20,493 bases of DNA from a virus: the IMG/VR virus record IMGVR_UViG_3300010883_000662, positions 1-20,493 of that record; one strand, written 5' to 3'. The position numbers and the translations under genes are program-made. The notes below the pieces were generated by a model. That model saw only the letters and a list, made by a program, of their open reading frames with translations. It was not told the origin of the DNA and ran no database searches. This document shows, piece by piece, positions 1 through 7,538 of the stretch. The stretch's first letter is position 1, and each line of letters starts with the position of its first letter.

Positions 1-420
1 CATAAAGGTAAACAAACCCCTCATGGTAATCCTATGCCATATCAAGAACTTTCACAAGAAGTTTATGAAACTTTAACTATTAAAGAAAAAAATAACTACC
101 ATATAGGTATGAGTAGATTAACTGAGGGCGAAGAGAAAAAATTTCATATAAGAATGATAAATAGATTTCGTAGAAATAACAAACTTCCTACCTTTGCGGC
201 TTCTAAATATGGTGGGGAAAGCATAATGAATAAAACATCCACAAGGGAAGAATATGAAAACATGACTAATGATGAGAAAAGAAAGTATCACAGAAAAATG
301 CAAAGTAGAAGTTTAAAAATAGGTAAAAAAGATAAGGCTAAATTCCATCAGAAAATGAATAATAGGTTGAGAAGGAATATCAACCTTCCCGTATTTTATT
401 CACCGGAGGATGAACAGTAA
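1..420 (+). CDS. 5'-truncated small basic repeat protein, candidate small terminase subunit
   Basis: The reading frame is open to the left edge, and the first ATG in the window (position 34) has no Shine-Dalgarno sequence, so the gene almost certainly starts upstream; 139 residues are visible. Counting from that ATG, the protein holds two diverged tandem repeats (about residues 11-54 and 74-121). Each begins Y-E-x-[LM]-T-x-x-E-K, continues with Y-H and F-H pairs, and ends N-R-[FL]-R-R-N then L-P-x-F. It is strongly basic and predicted helical. It lies directly before the large terminase and overlaps it by one base (TAATG), with GGAGGA at 405-410 serving the downstream start. Position, size and charge would suit a small terminase subunit that binds DNA, but no terminase motif is recognised; this role is inferred from position only. 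Confidence 0.6.
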   Translation, partial: HKGKQTPHGNPMPYQELSQEVYETLTIKEKNNYHIGMSRLTEGEEKKFHIRMINRFRRNNKLPTFAASKYGGESIMNKTSTREEYENMTNDEKRKYHRKMQSRSLKIGKKDKAKFHQKMNNRLRRNINLPVFYSPEDEQ

Positions 421-1841
421 TGGACCTATTAACTGAAATGGACATGAAAATGTCTAAGAATAATTTTCCTTACTTCTTTGAAAACATATTAGGATATGAA
501 ATGGCTTCGTTCCACACTCAATGGTTAGAACTTGTACATTCAACACAGCGTACAGTTATTATATGTTCTAGGGACCACGGTAAGTCTGTATTCTTTCACG
601 CATGGGCTGTTCACCAATTAATATTTCAAGAGCCACCATATCAAATGCTCTACATTTCCTCAAACCAAAAACAGACAATGGTTCACATGAAAGATATAGA
701 CCGCATGTTCACAAATATACCAGCATTAAGACCATTCAAACCTAAGTCTGGCTGGGCTGTAGGTTCTATGCGATTAACAAATGGCAATGAAATTTTAGAG
801 CGTTCAGTAGGTTCTCAGATTCGAGGTCTTCACCCTCAAGAAATTATTATTGATGATCCAATGAAAGAATTTACTATAGCCGCAATACAAAGAGTTACAG
901 ATTGGTTTTGGGGAGATATGATACCTACCCTGCACCACACAGCATCATTAAGAATGGTAGGCACTCCATTTACATACACAGATATATTCGCTGAATTAGA
1001 AGAAAATAGCGAATACAGTGTTAATCACTATCCAGCAATTAACCAACATGGTGAGGCATTATGGCCTTCCCGTTGGGATATAGATTCGTTAGAAAGAAGG
1101 AAGAAAGAAATAGGCTCATCTAAATTTACTCGTGAATACTTATGTATTCCTATATCATCAAACACAATGTTGTTTACTAAAGAATATATCGACAAATCTA
1201 AAGATAGAACCGAAAGATTACTATACAGGGGTAAGGAGAGTATGAAGTATTATATAGGCTACGACCCCTCGTTATCAGTGAACGGGGACTACACAGTTAT
1301 GATAGTGATAGAGGTAGACGAAGATATGAATAAAAAGATAGTACACATGGTTAGGGAAAAGAATGTAGATTTCCGTAGTCACATCACCCGCATAAGTGAC
1401 CTATGTGAAAGATTTAAACCTGAAGTGGTTATGATAGAAACAAATACATTTGCCAAATCATTTAGTATGGAGTTGAGAGATATAACAGATTTCCCAGTTA
1501 GGGATTTCACAATGAGTAGGAAAAAGAAAGAGGAAATTATCCTTAACCTACAAATGAACCTAGAAAATGATAAAATTATATTCCCCTATGCTGACGATGC
1601 TGCTAAAGGCGTTAGTAATGCAATTATACAAGAATTGGAAGCATTTGGTATTAGCACACAAGGTAAAATAGAAGGTTTGGGAGCCCATGATGATTGCGTT
1701 ATAGCATTGGCATTGGCTAATTATGCCACAAAGTCTTTTAACGATGCCTTTATTGATGTTGATGTAGATGGGTTATTTTCTAGTAATTTAGTATCGTCGA
1801 GGACAAATATGGGGGGTGGGATACATGGAATTAATTTTTAA
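420..1841 (+). CDS. terL: terminase large subunit (packaging ATPase-nuclease)
   Basis: This is the DNA-packaging motor protein, which pumps DNA into the prohead and cuts it. At 473 aa it has normal family length. The N-terminal ATPase shows a Walker A-like S-R-D-H-G-K-S (residues 50-56), a Walker B stretch I-I-I-D-D (142-146) and a coupling motif M-V-G-T-P-F (179-184). The C-terminal RNase H-like nuclease shows its three acidic residues: D282 in G-Y-D-P-S-L, E340 in M-I-E-T-N, and D424/D425 in A-H-D-D-C-V-I-A. The ATG at 420 is preceded by GGAGGA with about 9 nt spacing and overlaps the stop of the previous gene. The protein is intact, with no intein, and its 3' end overlaps the next gene. 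The assignment rests on recognised motifs and on the portal gene downstream. Confidence 0.95.
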   Translation: MDLLTEMDMKMSKNNFPYFFENILGYEMASFHTQWLELVHSTQRTVIICSRDHGKSVFFHAWAVHQLIFQEPPYQMLYISSNQKQTMVHMKDIDRMFTNIPALRPFKPKSGWAVGSMRLTNGNEILERSVGSQIRGLHPQEIIIDDPMKEFTIAAIQRVTDWFWGDMIPTLHHTASLRMVGTPFTYTDIFAELEENSEYSVNHYPAINQHGEALWPSRWDIDSLERRKKEIGSSKFTREYLCIPISSNTMLFTKEYIDKSKDRTERLLYRGKESMKYYIGYDPSLSVNGDYTVMIVIEVDEDMNKKIVHMVREKNVDFRSHITRISDLCERFKPEVVMIETNTFAKSFSMELRDITDFPVRDFTMSRKKKEEIILNLQMNLENDKIIFPYADDAAKGVSNAIIQELEAFGISTQGKIEGLGAHDDCVIALALANYATKSFNDAFIDVDVDGLFSSNLVSSRTNMGGGIHGINF

Positions 1842-3204
1842 AGAAGAAGAAATAGACACCGAAGAATTGCGTAGGAAATTATCTGAATACGATGAAGATA
1901 AATCAAAGGCTGATGCTGAAGCAAAGAAAAGGAAAGATGAATTACTTAGTCAAATTAAACTACAAGATTGGTTAGGCTATCAATCCTCAGATGAAACAGA
2001 AATTATTAAAGACATTTCAAAGGTGTATTCTATTAATTTATCAGAAGCAAGGTCTATGTTAAATGCTCTACCCACTGAACCCCTAATTGACAACAAAACA
2101 ATACCTGAAATAACTAAAGAACTAAGAATGTTAAGAAGGGAATTAAAAGGTGGGGCTAGAGATAAAATTAGTAAAACTGTAGACCATTTAATTAACGCAT
2201 ATACAGAATATCTAAACAGTTGTATTAAGTCTGTATATTGGCTTAATCCGTATACAAAACCTCTCAAAACTATGACACCTAACTTAAAAATGATTAGAAA
2301 ATTAGACTATATCAAAGATGGGGAAACTAGAAATATTATTATAGGCCACCTTAAAGATATATGGGAAGCCGATACTATGAAGTCTAAGTTAGATTTCGGT
2401 GCTGAGTATTGTGAATATAATAATATATTTAAAAATTCTAAAAAGGGGATTAGGTCTATTTTGAAAGATATTAATCACCAGTCTATAAGAAAGTCAAGAC
2501 AAAATAATTTAGACGACATACTAATTAAATCTGTATGTAATGAACCTGGAATTACTAGTAATAAAATACACTCTATTTTACCTAAAGGTTATCATGATTC
2601 TTCTACCCCCCAAACTATATCTAAAATGTTAAAACGGTTAGATATAACAAATGTCGAAGGGGATTATTATCTCCTAAGTGATAATATTAAGAAGGATCTT
2701 TATTCTTATGTGGCTGGCTTTATTGATTCTGATGGTTACATTACTATGGATTCAACTCATTCACCAAGAGTAGGGATGGTTGCTACGGGTAATAGGGGTA
2801 AGGCATTTTTCCAAGAATTAGAAGGAGAGATGAAGATTGGTAGACTTCACCTCGACCAAAAGGTAGGGGAGAATAATAGAAGTCAGCATAGGTTAAATTT
2901 CTACAAACAAGATGATATAATTACCCTGTTAGATAAGTGTATACCGCATCTCCGCATGAAGAAAGAGCAGGGTTATTTGCTCTTAGAGGCCATTAGGATT
3001 AAAAAGAACTATAAGAAACAACCGTGGGCTAAAGATAGAGTGGGTGAAATTTTCAAACTAATTAAGTACGAAAATTGGAAAGACGCTAAAAACAAATGGG
3101 AATTTGATAAGTACGGGATTAACGAGGAAGACATAGCCAAGTATAAAGTTAATTGTAAAATGACAACAATGGATGAATTAGATTCGATAGTTAAGGAGGA
3201 ATAA
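1825..3204 (+). CDS. LAGLIDADG endonuclease-like protein with long N-terminal region and winged helix
   Basis: This 459-aa protein (ATG 1825, served by the G-rich run at 1811-1820; a GTG at 1816 is also in frame) overlaps the terminase end. Residues 1-150 are charged and helical and not recognised. Residues 230-288 look like a winged-helix DNA-binding unit. Residues 296-304 form a LAGLIDADG helix (V-A-G-F-I-D-S-D-G), with D303 as the expected metal-binding acid, followed by about 100 residues with the strand-helix pattern of one LAGLIDADG domain. Only one such motif is visible, so an active enzyme would have to dimerise as I-CreI does. It is free-standing between large terminase and portal, not an intein. 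It could be a homing endonuclease, a domesticated DNA-binding protein, or a packaging accessory nuclease in the place where many tailed phages keep an HNH gene. Confidence 0.8.
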   Translation: MELIFKEEEIDTEELRRKLSEYDEDKSKADAEAKKRKDELLSQIKLQDWLGYQSSDETEIIKDISKVYSINLSEARSMLNALPTEPLIDNKTIPEITKELRMLRRELKGGARDKISKTVDHLINAYTEYLNSCIKSVYWLNPYTKPLKTMTPNLKMIRKLDYIKDGETRNIIIGHLKDIWEADTMKSKLDFGAEYCEYNNIFKNSKKGIRSILKDINHQSIRKSRQNNLDDILIKSVCNEPGITSNKIHSILPKGYHDSSTPQTISKMLKRLDITNVEGDYYLLSDNIKKDLYSYVAGFIDSDGYITMDSTHSPRVGMVATGNRGKAFFQELEGEMKIGRLHLDQKVGENNRSQHRLNFYKQDDIITLLDKCIPHLRMKKEQGYLLLEAIRIKKNYKKQPWAKDRVGEIFKLIKYENWKDAKNKWEFDKYGINEEDIAKYKVNCKMTTMDELDSIVKEE

Positions 3205-3206
3205 TA

Positions 3207-4826
3207 ATGGGTATTGCAGATAAAGTTAAAAATTTAGTTAGACGGAAAACACCTGTTCCTAAAGAGAAAGAAATATTTAATTTAGGAATACAAGAAAGGA
3301 GACACCCACAACATATGGCAGGGCCAGTATTATACCAAACTGCTAAAAATTCAACTATTGTTAGGTCTTGTATGGTACAATTAAAGACTGAAATATTTAG
3401 ACGAAGTTATCAGTGGGCAAAAGCATTTGAGTTAAAATGTAAAGATTGTGGATATGAACATCAAAAAATAGTAGATGATTGTATGAATTGCGAATCTACA
3501 AATTTACGCAAACCTTCCTTTAAGCAAAAGAATTATGCAGAAAATTTCTTTAACGGGTATGTTAATGATGCCCACCAAATGTTTATAGATGTGTTAAAAG
3601 AATTAGAAACAGATTTAAATATTATAGATGATTGCTATATGATATTAGTAAAGGATTATTATTTAGACGAAAAGGGAGATATAGTATTATCCAAAATTAA
3701 TGAAATTTATAGAGGCGACCCTGTTACACTATTTATAGAAACAGATGAACATGGGGATAGAGGTTTTAATCGTTTTACTTGTATCACACATAGAGACTAT
3801 CATAGTACCGATGTATTCGAAAAGTGTGTAGAATGTAATGGTAAATTACACCCTATTGAATTTGTAAATAAAGTTAATGGTGAAGACCAAAATTTTATTG
3901 TAGGGGAAGTTATACATCAAAGTAAATACAGTCCTACTCGCTTATACGGACATCCACCTGTTATCACCCTATGGAATAATATCTTTACCTTAGCGGCTAT
4001 GGAATCATATGTTAGTACAAGTTATTCTAAGGCTCGCACACCAAGAGGTATATTGGCTGTACAGACTAATAACATGGAGTCATTGATTAAATATTGGAAG
4101 GGTGTGAAGGAGAAGTTGGAACAGGACCCTCATTACATACCTATTATGGGTATTGAAACAGATACAGGTAGCAAAGGTTCCGTTGAATGGATACCATTTA
4201 TGAATACTTTAAAGGAAATGGACTACATAGCAGTTAAGGAAGATTTAAGAGATAGGATTTGTGCTTTCTACGGAGTAAGTAAAATCTTTATGTCTGATTC
4301 AGCAGCAAGTGGAGGTCTTAATAACGAAGGTATGCAGATTCTTGTTACCAACAGGGCTGTTGAAATGGCCCAAAATGTATACAACAAATATATGTTCCCA
4401 TTCTTAATGAAGCAATTTGGTATTACAGATTGGAAATTACAATTACTAAGAAGTGAGGAAGAAGATAACTTAGCAAGACTACGAAGGAGAGAAATAGAAA
4501 TTAACATGGCTACACAAATTAAAAACTTAGGATTTGAAGTAGACATGGATGAAGAAGGAAACTTTATTTATAAAAAATACCCACCTAAACAAGAAGTTAA
4601 TTTAGAAATGGATGCACCATCAGCAGAAGGAAAAGATGAAAAGTTAGAAACAGATCCTTACGCCGGTACAAATGTAGATGCTTCCCAATTAGGACAGATA
4701 CAAGAAGAGACTATGACTAGAAATAAACCTTCAATGAGTGTTGGTCCTCCACAAAGAAATACTGGACTACCAGCACAAGCAGCAAATAATAATGTTGATA
4801 AAAGAACAGAAAGGAGAGTTGGTTAA
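3207..4826 (+). CDS. portal protein with inserted zinc-ribbon-like motifs
   Basis: The portal is the ring at the capsid vertex through which DNA enters and leaves. The 539-aa protein starts at ATG 3207 after AAGGAGGA (3193-3200), two bases after the previous stop. The central and C-terminal part (about residues 235-450) has the character of HK97/SPP1-type portals, including the V-[KE]-x-D-L-R-D-R-I-x-x-F-Y-G-V region (343-357) and a following S-x-x-x-G-G-L-N segment, which is typical of portals. Two Cys clusters are unusual: C78-x2-C81 with C92-x2-C95, and C192-x2-H195 with C207-x2-C210. Both look like zinc ribbons inserted in the N-terminal half. The last 80-90 residues are polar, proline-rich and probably disordered. 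The portal call also rests on its position between terminase and the protease/capsid genes. Confidence 0.88.
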   Translation: MGIADKVKNLVRRKTPVPKEKEIFNLGIQERRHPQHMAGPVLYQTAKNSTIVRSCMVQLKTEIFRRSYQWAKAFELKCKDCGYEHQKIVDDCMNCESTNLRKPSFKQKNYAENFFNGYVNDAHQMFIDVLKELETDLNIIDDCYMILVKDYYLDEKGDIVLSKINEIYRGDPVTLFIETDEHGDRGFNRFTCITHRDYHSTDVFEKCVECNGKLHPIEFVNKVNGEDQNFIVGEVIHQSKYSPTRLYGHPPVITLWNNIFTLAAMESYVSTSYSKARTPRGILAVQTNNMESLIKYWKGVKEKLEQDPHYIPIMGIETDTGSKGSVEWIPFMNTLKEMDYIAVKEDLRDRICAFYGVSKIFMSDSAASGGLNNEGMQILVTNRAVEMAQNVYNKYMFPFLMKQFGITDWKLQLLRSEEEDNLARLRRREIEINMATQIKNLGFEVDMDEEGNFIYKKYPPKQEVNLEMDAPSAEGKDEKLETDPYAGTNVDASQLGQIQEETMTRNKPSMSVGPPQRNTGLPAQAANNNVDKRTERRVG

Positions 4827-4827
4827 T

Positions 4828-5043
4828 ATGAGCGAAATAGTAAGAAAAAAATTAGAAGAAGCAAGAAAGGCCCTACAGGAAGCAGAAAAGGAAGCAGATA
4901 GGCCGGTAAAGAAGGAAGTAAAAACTACAAATCTTTGTCCACCTATCCCAGAAATTCCGCCAGCAGCATTTGAAACACAACCCGATATTCCGGGTGTAAT
5001 CACTGGTGGTAAAAAAGGTAATAATAAATGGCGTGAGGTTTGA
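4828..5043 (+). CDS. small protein of unknown function, helical then proline-rich
   Basis: The 71-aa product starts at ATG 4828, one base after the portal stop, with AAGGAGAG at 4811-4818. A longer frame opens upstream at 4738 but lies inside the portal gene and lacks a ribosome site. Residues 1-30 form a charged amphipathic helix rich in Glu, Lys and Ala. Residues 36-60 are proline-rich (P-P-I-P-E-I-P-P), with a single Cys at 37. No family is recognised. Tight coupling to the portal gene suggests a morphogenesis role, for example a portal or scaffold partner, but this is only inference from position. Confidence 0.72.
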   Translation: MSEIVRKKLEEARKALQEAEKEADRPVKKEVKTTNLCPPIPEIPPAAFETQPDIPGVITGGKKGNNKWREV

Positions 5044-5045
5044 AT

Positions 5046-6884
5046 ATGATTATTGCAAAGGAAGACGACCTACTAGATGTTTTAGAAGAAAATATCAAAG
5101 GAAACAAGGAAGGTAAAAAAGAAGATTTTCCCTTCGGGTATACAAATAGGGCGGGGGACTTTGTAGAGGATTTATCAGCATATATAGAATTAATGTCACC
5201 AATTAATACATTAATCCAAAATTCAATTCAGGAAATAAAAACTAGTGAAAAAGAAATACTTGAAACTAATAATAAGGTTATAAAATTAAGAAAAGAATTA
5301 AAGTTATTACCTAAGAAAAATAAAGCAAAAAACGCTAAAATCAAAAAAGGTCTAATATCTTTGCAGAAAATTATTACTATATCTAAACAAAGTATAAAGA
5401 ATAACGAACAGTCTATTACTAAAGAAAAAATAGACTCTCTTATTGTTACAGAAGTTAAGAAAAAAACAAATACTAAATTAGGAGATACAGAAATTCTAAA
5501 TACTTTTAAACCAATGTATGTAAAGGCTAAAAAATCTTCCGAGGGTGAAAGAACTAGAGATTTAAAAGTTAAACCTAAAGTAGAAGGAGAAAAATATATT
5601 CCCACTGAAGAAGAATTAAAGGTAATAAATAGAAAAACTTCTATTAAATACGAAGATAGAGATATTAAACCTACTGATAAATCTAAATTTATACAAATAA
5701 TTCTACAAAAAATAGTTCCAACACCAACAGTCGAGGAAATTGAAAATGCTTGGGAAAAATTATTAGCAGGAGAAGATATGGGTTTTGATTCTACCGAAGA
5801 ATTAGAAGAAATAAAGGCAAAATACCAAGAAACCCCAAAAGTAGATACCGATTTAAGAAAAATACTTATTAGACTTTCAAGAAAAAGTAAGGTTTCTTCT
5901 AAAACAGAACAGAAGAAAAAATATAACTCTGTAGTTATAGCAGAATTTTTTGATGCAAAAGGCACAACCCAAAAAATGCATTTCTTAGATGATACAGAAA
6001 GTGAAAAACCTTTAAGACCCTTCAAGGTAAGTCATGGGTCTTTAATAATTAGTTTAACTCATTTAAAAATGCAGGTAGGCGGTACGATGCATCACCCAAG
6101 ACTAGAAACAGCGATAAACACATGGATGGGAAATAATGGCTATAACCCACTACAATTAAAACATTTACTAAATTTAGTTGAAAATTTATTTGGTGGTTCT
6201 TCTAGAAGTTCATTAGAAGGTAAAAATAACGAAGATTTTTATGATAACATATGGGAAATGCAAACAAATATTAAAGAAACCGTAGATAATAATATTATGG
6301 TAGACACTGTATTAGATAAAACTAAAATGGATACAATAAATAAAAATATATTAAAAGGTTTAGAATTAAGTAATAATTTTAGCCTAGAAGAATTAGGTAA
6401 AATAATAGTAAAAAGACCTGAAATAGAAGATAAAGTATTGAGGGATAATGTTATAAATTTTATAGACACGCCCGTTAATAATAAAACTTACGGTTATTTC
6501 ATTCTTAGGGCTATCGCTACTAAAGTCCCTTATAGAATATTGTTAAGGGAGGCTAAACCAACACAAAAGAAAATAGTGCAAGACTTAAGGAATATTAATA
6601 ATAAGTTGAAAAAGTCTATGGATGATCTAAACTCTAAACAAAGAAGGAAGGTCAAAACCTACCTTCAAGATGCCGACCCAACTGAATATTTTGGTGAGGA
6701 ATACCTAAAATTAGGAAAACTTATAAATATATTAGACGAAGTAGAGGGTAGTACAGGCGAACTAGAAGGGCTAGAAGAAGACAATCTAAAAATGATTAAA
6801 GTAGCCGCTTCATTAAGAAAAAAGTATGAAAATTTATACAGGAAATTAAGAGAAAAAGTATACCCGGAGGAAGAAGAAGAATGA
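5046..6884 (+). CDS. large coiled-coil-rich protein of unknown function
   Basis: This 612-aa, lysine- and glutamate-rich protein starts at ATG 5046 with GAGGT at 5034-5038; a TTG at 5040 is also in frame but is a less likely start. Roughly residues 45-135 are heptad-like and lysine-rich, consistent with a coiled coil. A middle section (about 270-390) contains more hydrophobic and Gly/His-containing segments and may be a folded domain. The last 110 residues are again charged helices ending in five glutamates. No catalytic motif, signal peptide or membrane segment is visible, and no family is recognised. The gene is embedded in the packaging/head operon and overlaps the next gene by 4 nt. A virion-internal or assembly role is plausible but unproven. 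Confidence 0.75.
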   Translation: MIIAKEDDLLDVLEENIKGNKEGKKEDFPFGYTNRAGDFVEDLSAYIELMSPINTLIQNSIQEIKTSEKEILETNNKVIKLRKELKLLPKKNKAKNAKIKKGLISLQKIITISKQSIKNNEQSITKEKIDSLIVTEVKKKTNTKLGDTEILNTFKPMYVKAKKSSEGERTRDLKVKPKVEGEKYIPTEEELKVINRKTSIKYEDRDIKPTDKSKFIQIILQKIVPTPTVEEIENAWEKLLAGEDMGFDSTEELEEIKAKYQETPKVDTDLRKILIRLSRKSKVSSKTEQKKKYNSVVIAEFFDAKGTTQKMHFLDDTESEKPLRPFKVSHGSLIISLTHLKMQVGGTMHHPRLETAINTWMGNNGYNPLQLKHLLNLVENLFGGSSRSSLEGKNNEDFYDNIWEMQTNIKETVDNNIMVDTVLDKTKMDTINKNILKGLELSNNFSLEELGKIIVKRPEIEDKVLRDNVINFIDTPVNNKTYGYFILRAIATKVPYRILLREAKPTQKKIVQDLRNINNKLKKSMDDLNSKQRRKVKTYLQDADPTEYFGEEYLKLGKLINILDEVEGSTGELEGLEEDNLKMIKVAASLRKKYENLYRKLREKVYPEEEEE

Positions 6885-7114
6885 ATGAAGAATATGGTGA
6901 TTTAACAGTATTGTTGAAAATGTTAGTAGAGCGAGTACAAGAATTAGAAAAATATGTTTATGACGGTGACAACATTTTAATGAAGTCGGGATTAGTCAAA
7001 GTTGAAGGCTCAAGGCCACATAGGTCTACTTCACCAGTGCCAGATTCTAATGTTATTTCAAAAATGGATTGGACTCAATTAGACGATATGGTTCGAAGAA
7101 TGACAGGTGAGTAA
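6881..7114 (+). CDS. small protein of unknown function
   Basis: The 77-aa protein is translationally coupled to the preceding gene through an ATGA overlap, with GGAGG about 10 nt before its ATG. Residues 1-27 form an acidic amphipathic helix with Leu/Val spacing suited to a short coiled coil. Residues 40-55 are Ser/Pro-rich and likely flexible, and the C-terminus is again helical (W-T-Q-L-D-D-M-V-R-R-M). No known family is recognised. The acidic two-helix layout with a flexible linker would suit an assembly adaptor, but nothing in the sequence proves that. Confidence 0.7.
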   Translation: MNEEYGDLTVLLKMLVERVQELEKYVYDGDNILMKSGLVKVEGSRPHRSTSPVPDSNVISKMDWTQLDDMVRRMTGE

Positions 7115-7116
7115 TA

Positions 7117-7527
7117 ATGGCAAAAGATGAAACAAACGGAATAGAACAATTAGATGGGGACCGTATTACTACTTTACTTTCCCAATTGAATGAGCAAGTA
7201 TATTTAATCAGTAATGCTTTAGGTGTAGAAGAAGCAAAAGAAGGGAAGGGGAAGCAATCTAAGGGTAAACTTAATTTAAACACAGTTACCCAATCTGCTA
7301 ATAAACCAATCCCTGTTGTTAAACAATCAAAGAAAAATCTGATGCCTACACATATGCTTTACAAAGATGAAGAAGCACCTGTTGAAGATATAGAAAAGCC
7401 GGAAGATTCACAAGATAAAGAATTAGAATCTACTTTAGAAACTGCTCTCGCTGCTCTAAAAAGATATAAACATACTCTACAAGTACCTCTAGTAGACAGT
7501 TTAACCCCAACAGATGAACAATTGTAG
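7117..7527 (+). CDS. small acidic/lysine-rich protein of unknown function
   Basis: The 136-aa protein starts two bases after the previous stop, with AGGTGAG at 7105-7111. Residues 10-40 are helical (an L-L-S-Q-L-N-E-Q-V type segment). Residues 40-100 are low-complexity, rich in Lys, Glu, Gly and Pro, and probably disordered; a final helix spans about 108-125. The layout of two short helices joined by a flexible charged middle resembles the preceding 77-aa protein, so the two may be functionally paired. No homologous family is recognised. It is the last member of the tight block that begins at the portal; a 71-nt gap with an odd start signal follows. Confidence 0.7.
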   Translation: MAKDETNGIEQLDGDRITTLLSQLNEQVYLISNALGVEEAKEGKGKQSKGKLNLNTVTQSANKPIPVVKQSKKNLMPTHMLYKDEEAPVEDIEKPEDSQDKELESTLETALAALKRYKHTLQVPLVDSLTPTDEQL

Positions 7528-7538
7528 GGGGGATTATT
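7527..7538 (+). promoter_or_regulatory. G-run ribosome binding site implying a non-ATG ligase start
   Basis: Six G residues (7527-7532) follow the stop of the previous gene. The first in-frame ATG of the ligase (7599) has no ribosome site, whereas the frame is open back past this G-run. ATT codons occur at 7533, 7536 and 7539, and the one at 7539 lies 6 nt after the run, the spacing seen for other genes here. A similar G-run precedes the LAGLIDADG gene. Initiation at ATT 7539 is therefore proposed, adding 20 residues to the product; this is inference. Confidence 0.4.

Noticed and set aside
1825-3204. LAGLIDADG domain as an intein of the large terminase
   Set aside because: The terminase is complete with all motifs and its own stop; no splicing blocks (N-terminal Cys/Ser, C-terminal His-Asn) surround the LAGLIDADG domain, which has its own start and ribosome site.
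5228-6025. 265-residue open frame on the minus strand
   Set aside because: It lies fully inside the 612-aa + strand gene, its Phe/Ser/Leu-rich translation is the mirror of Lys/Glu-rich codons, and no ribosome site or promoter supports it.
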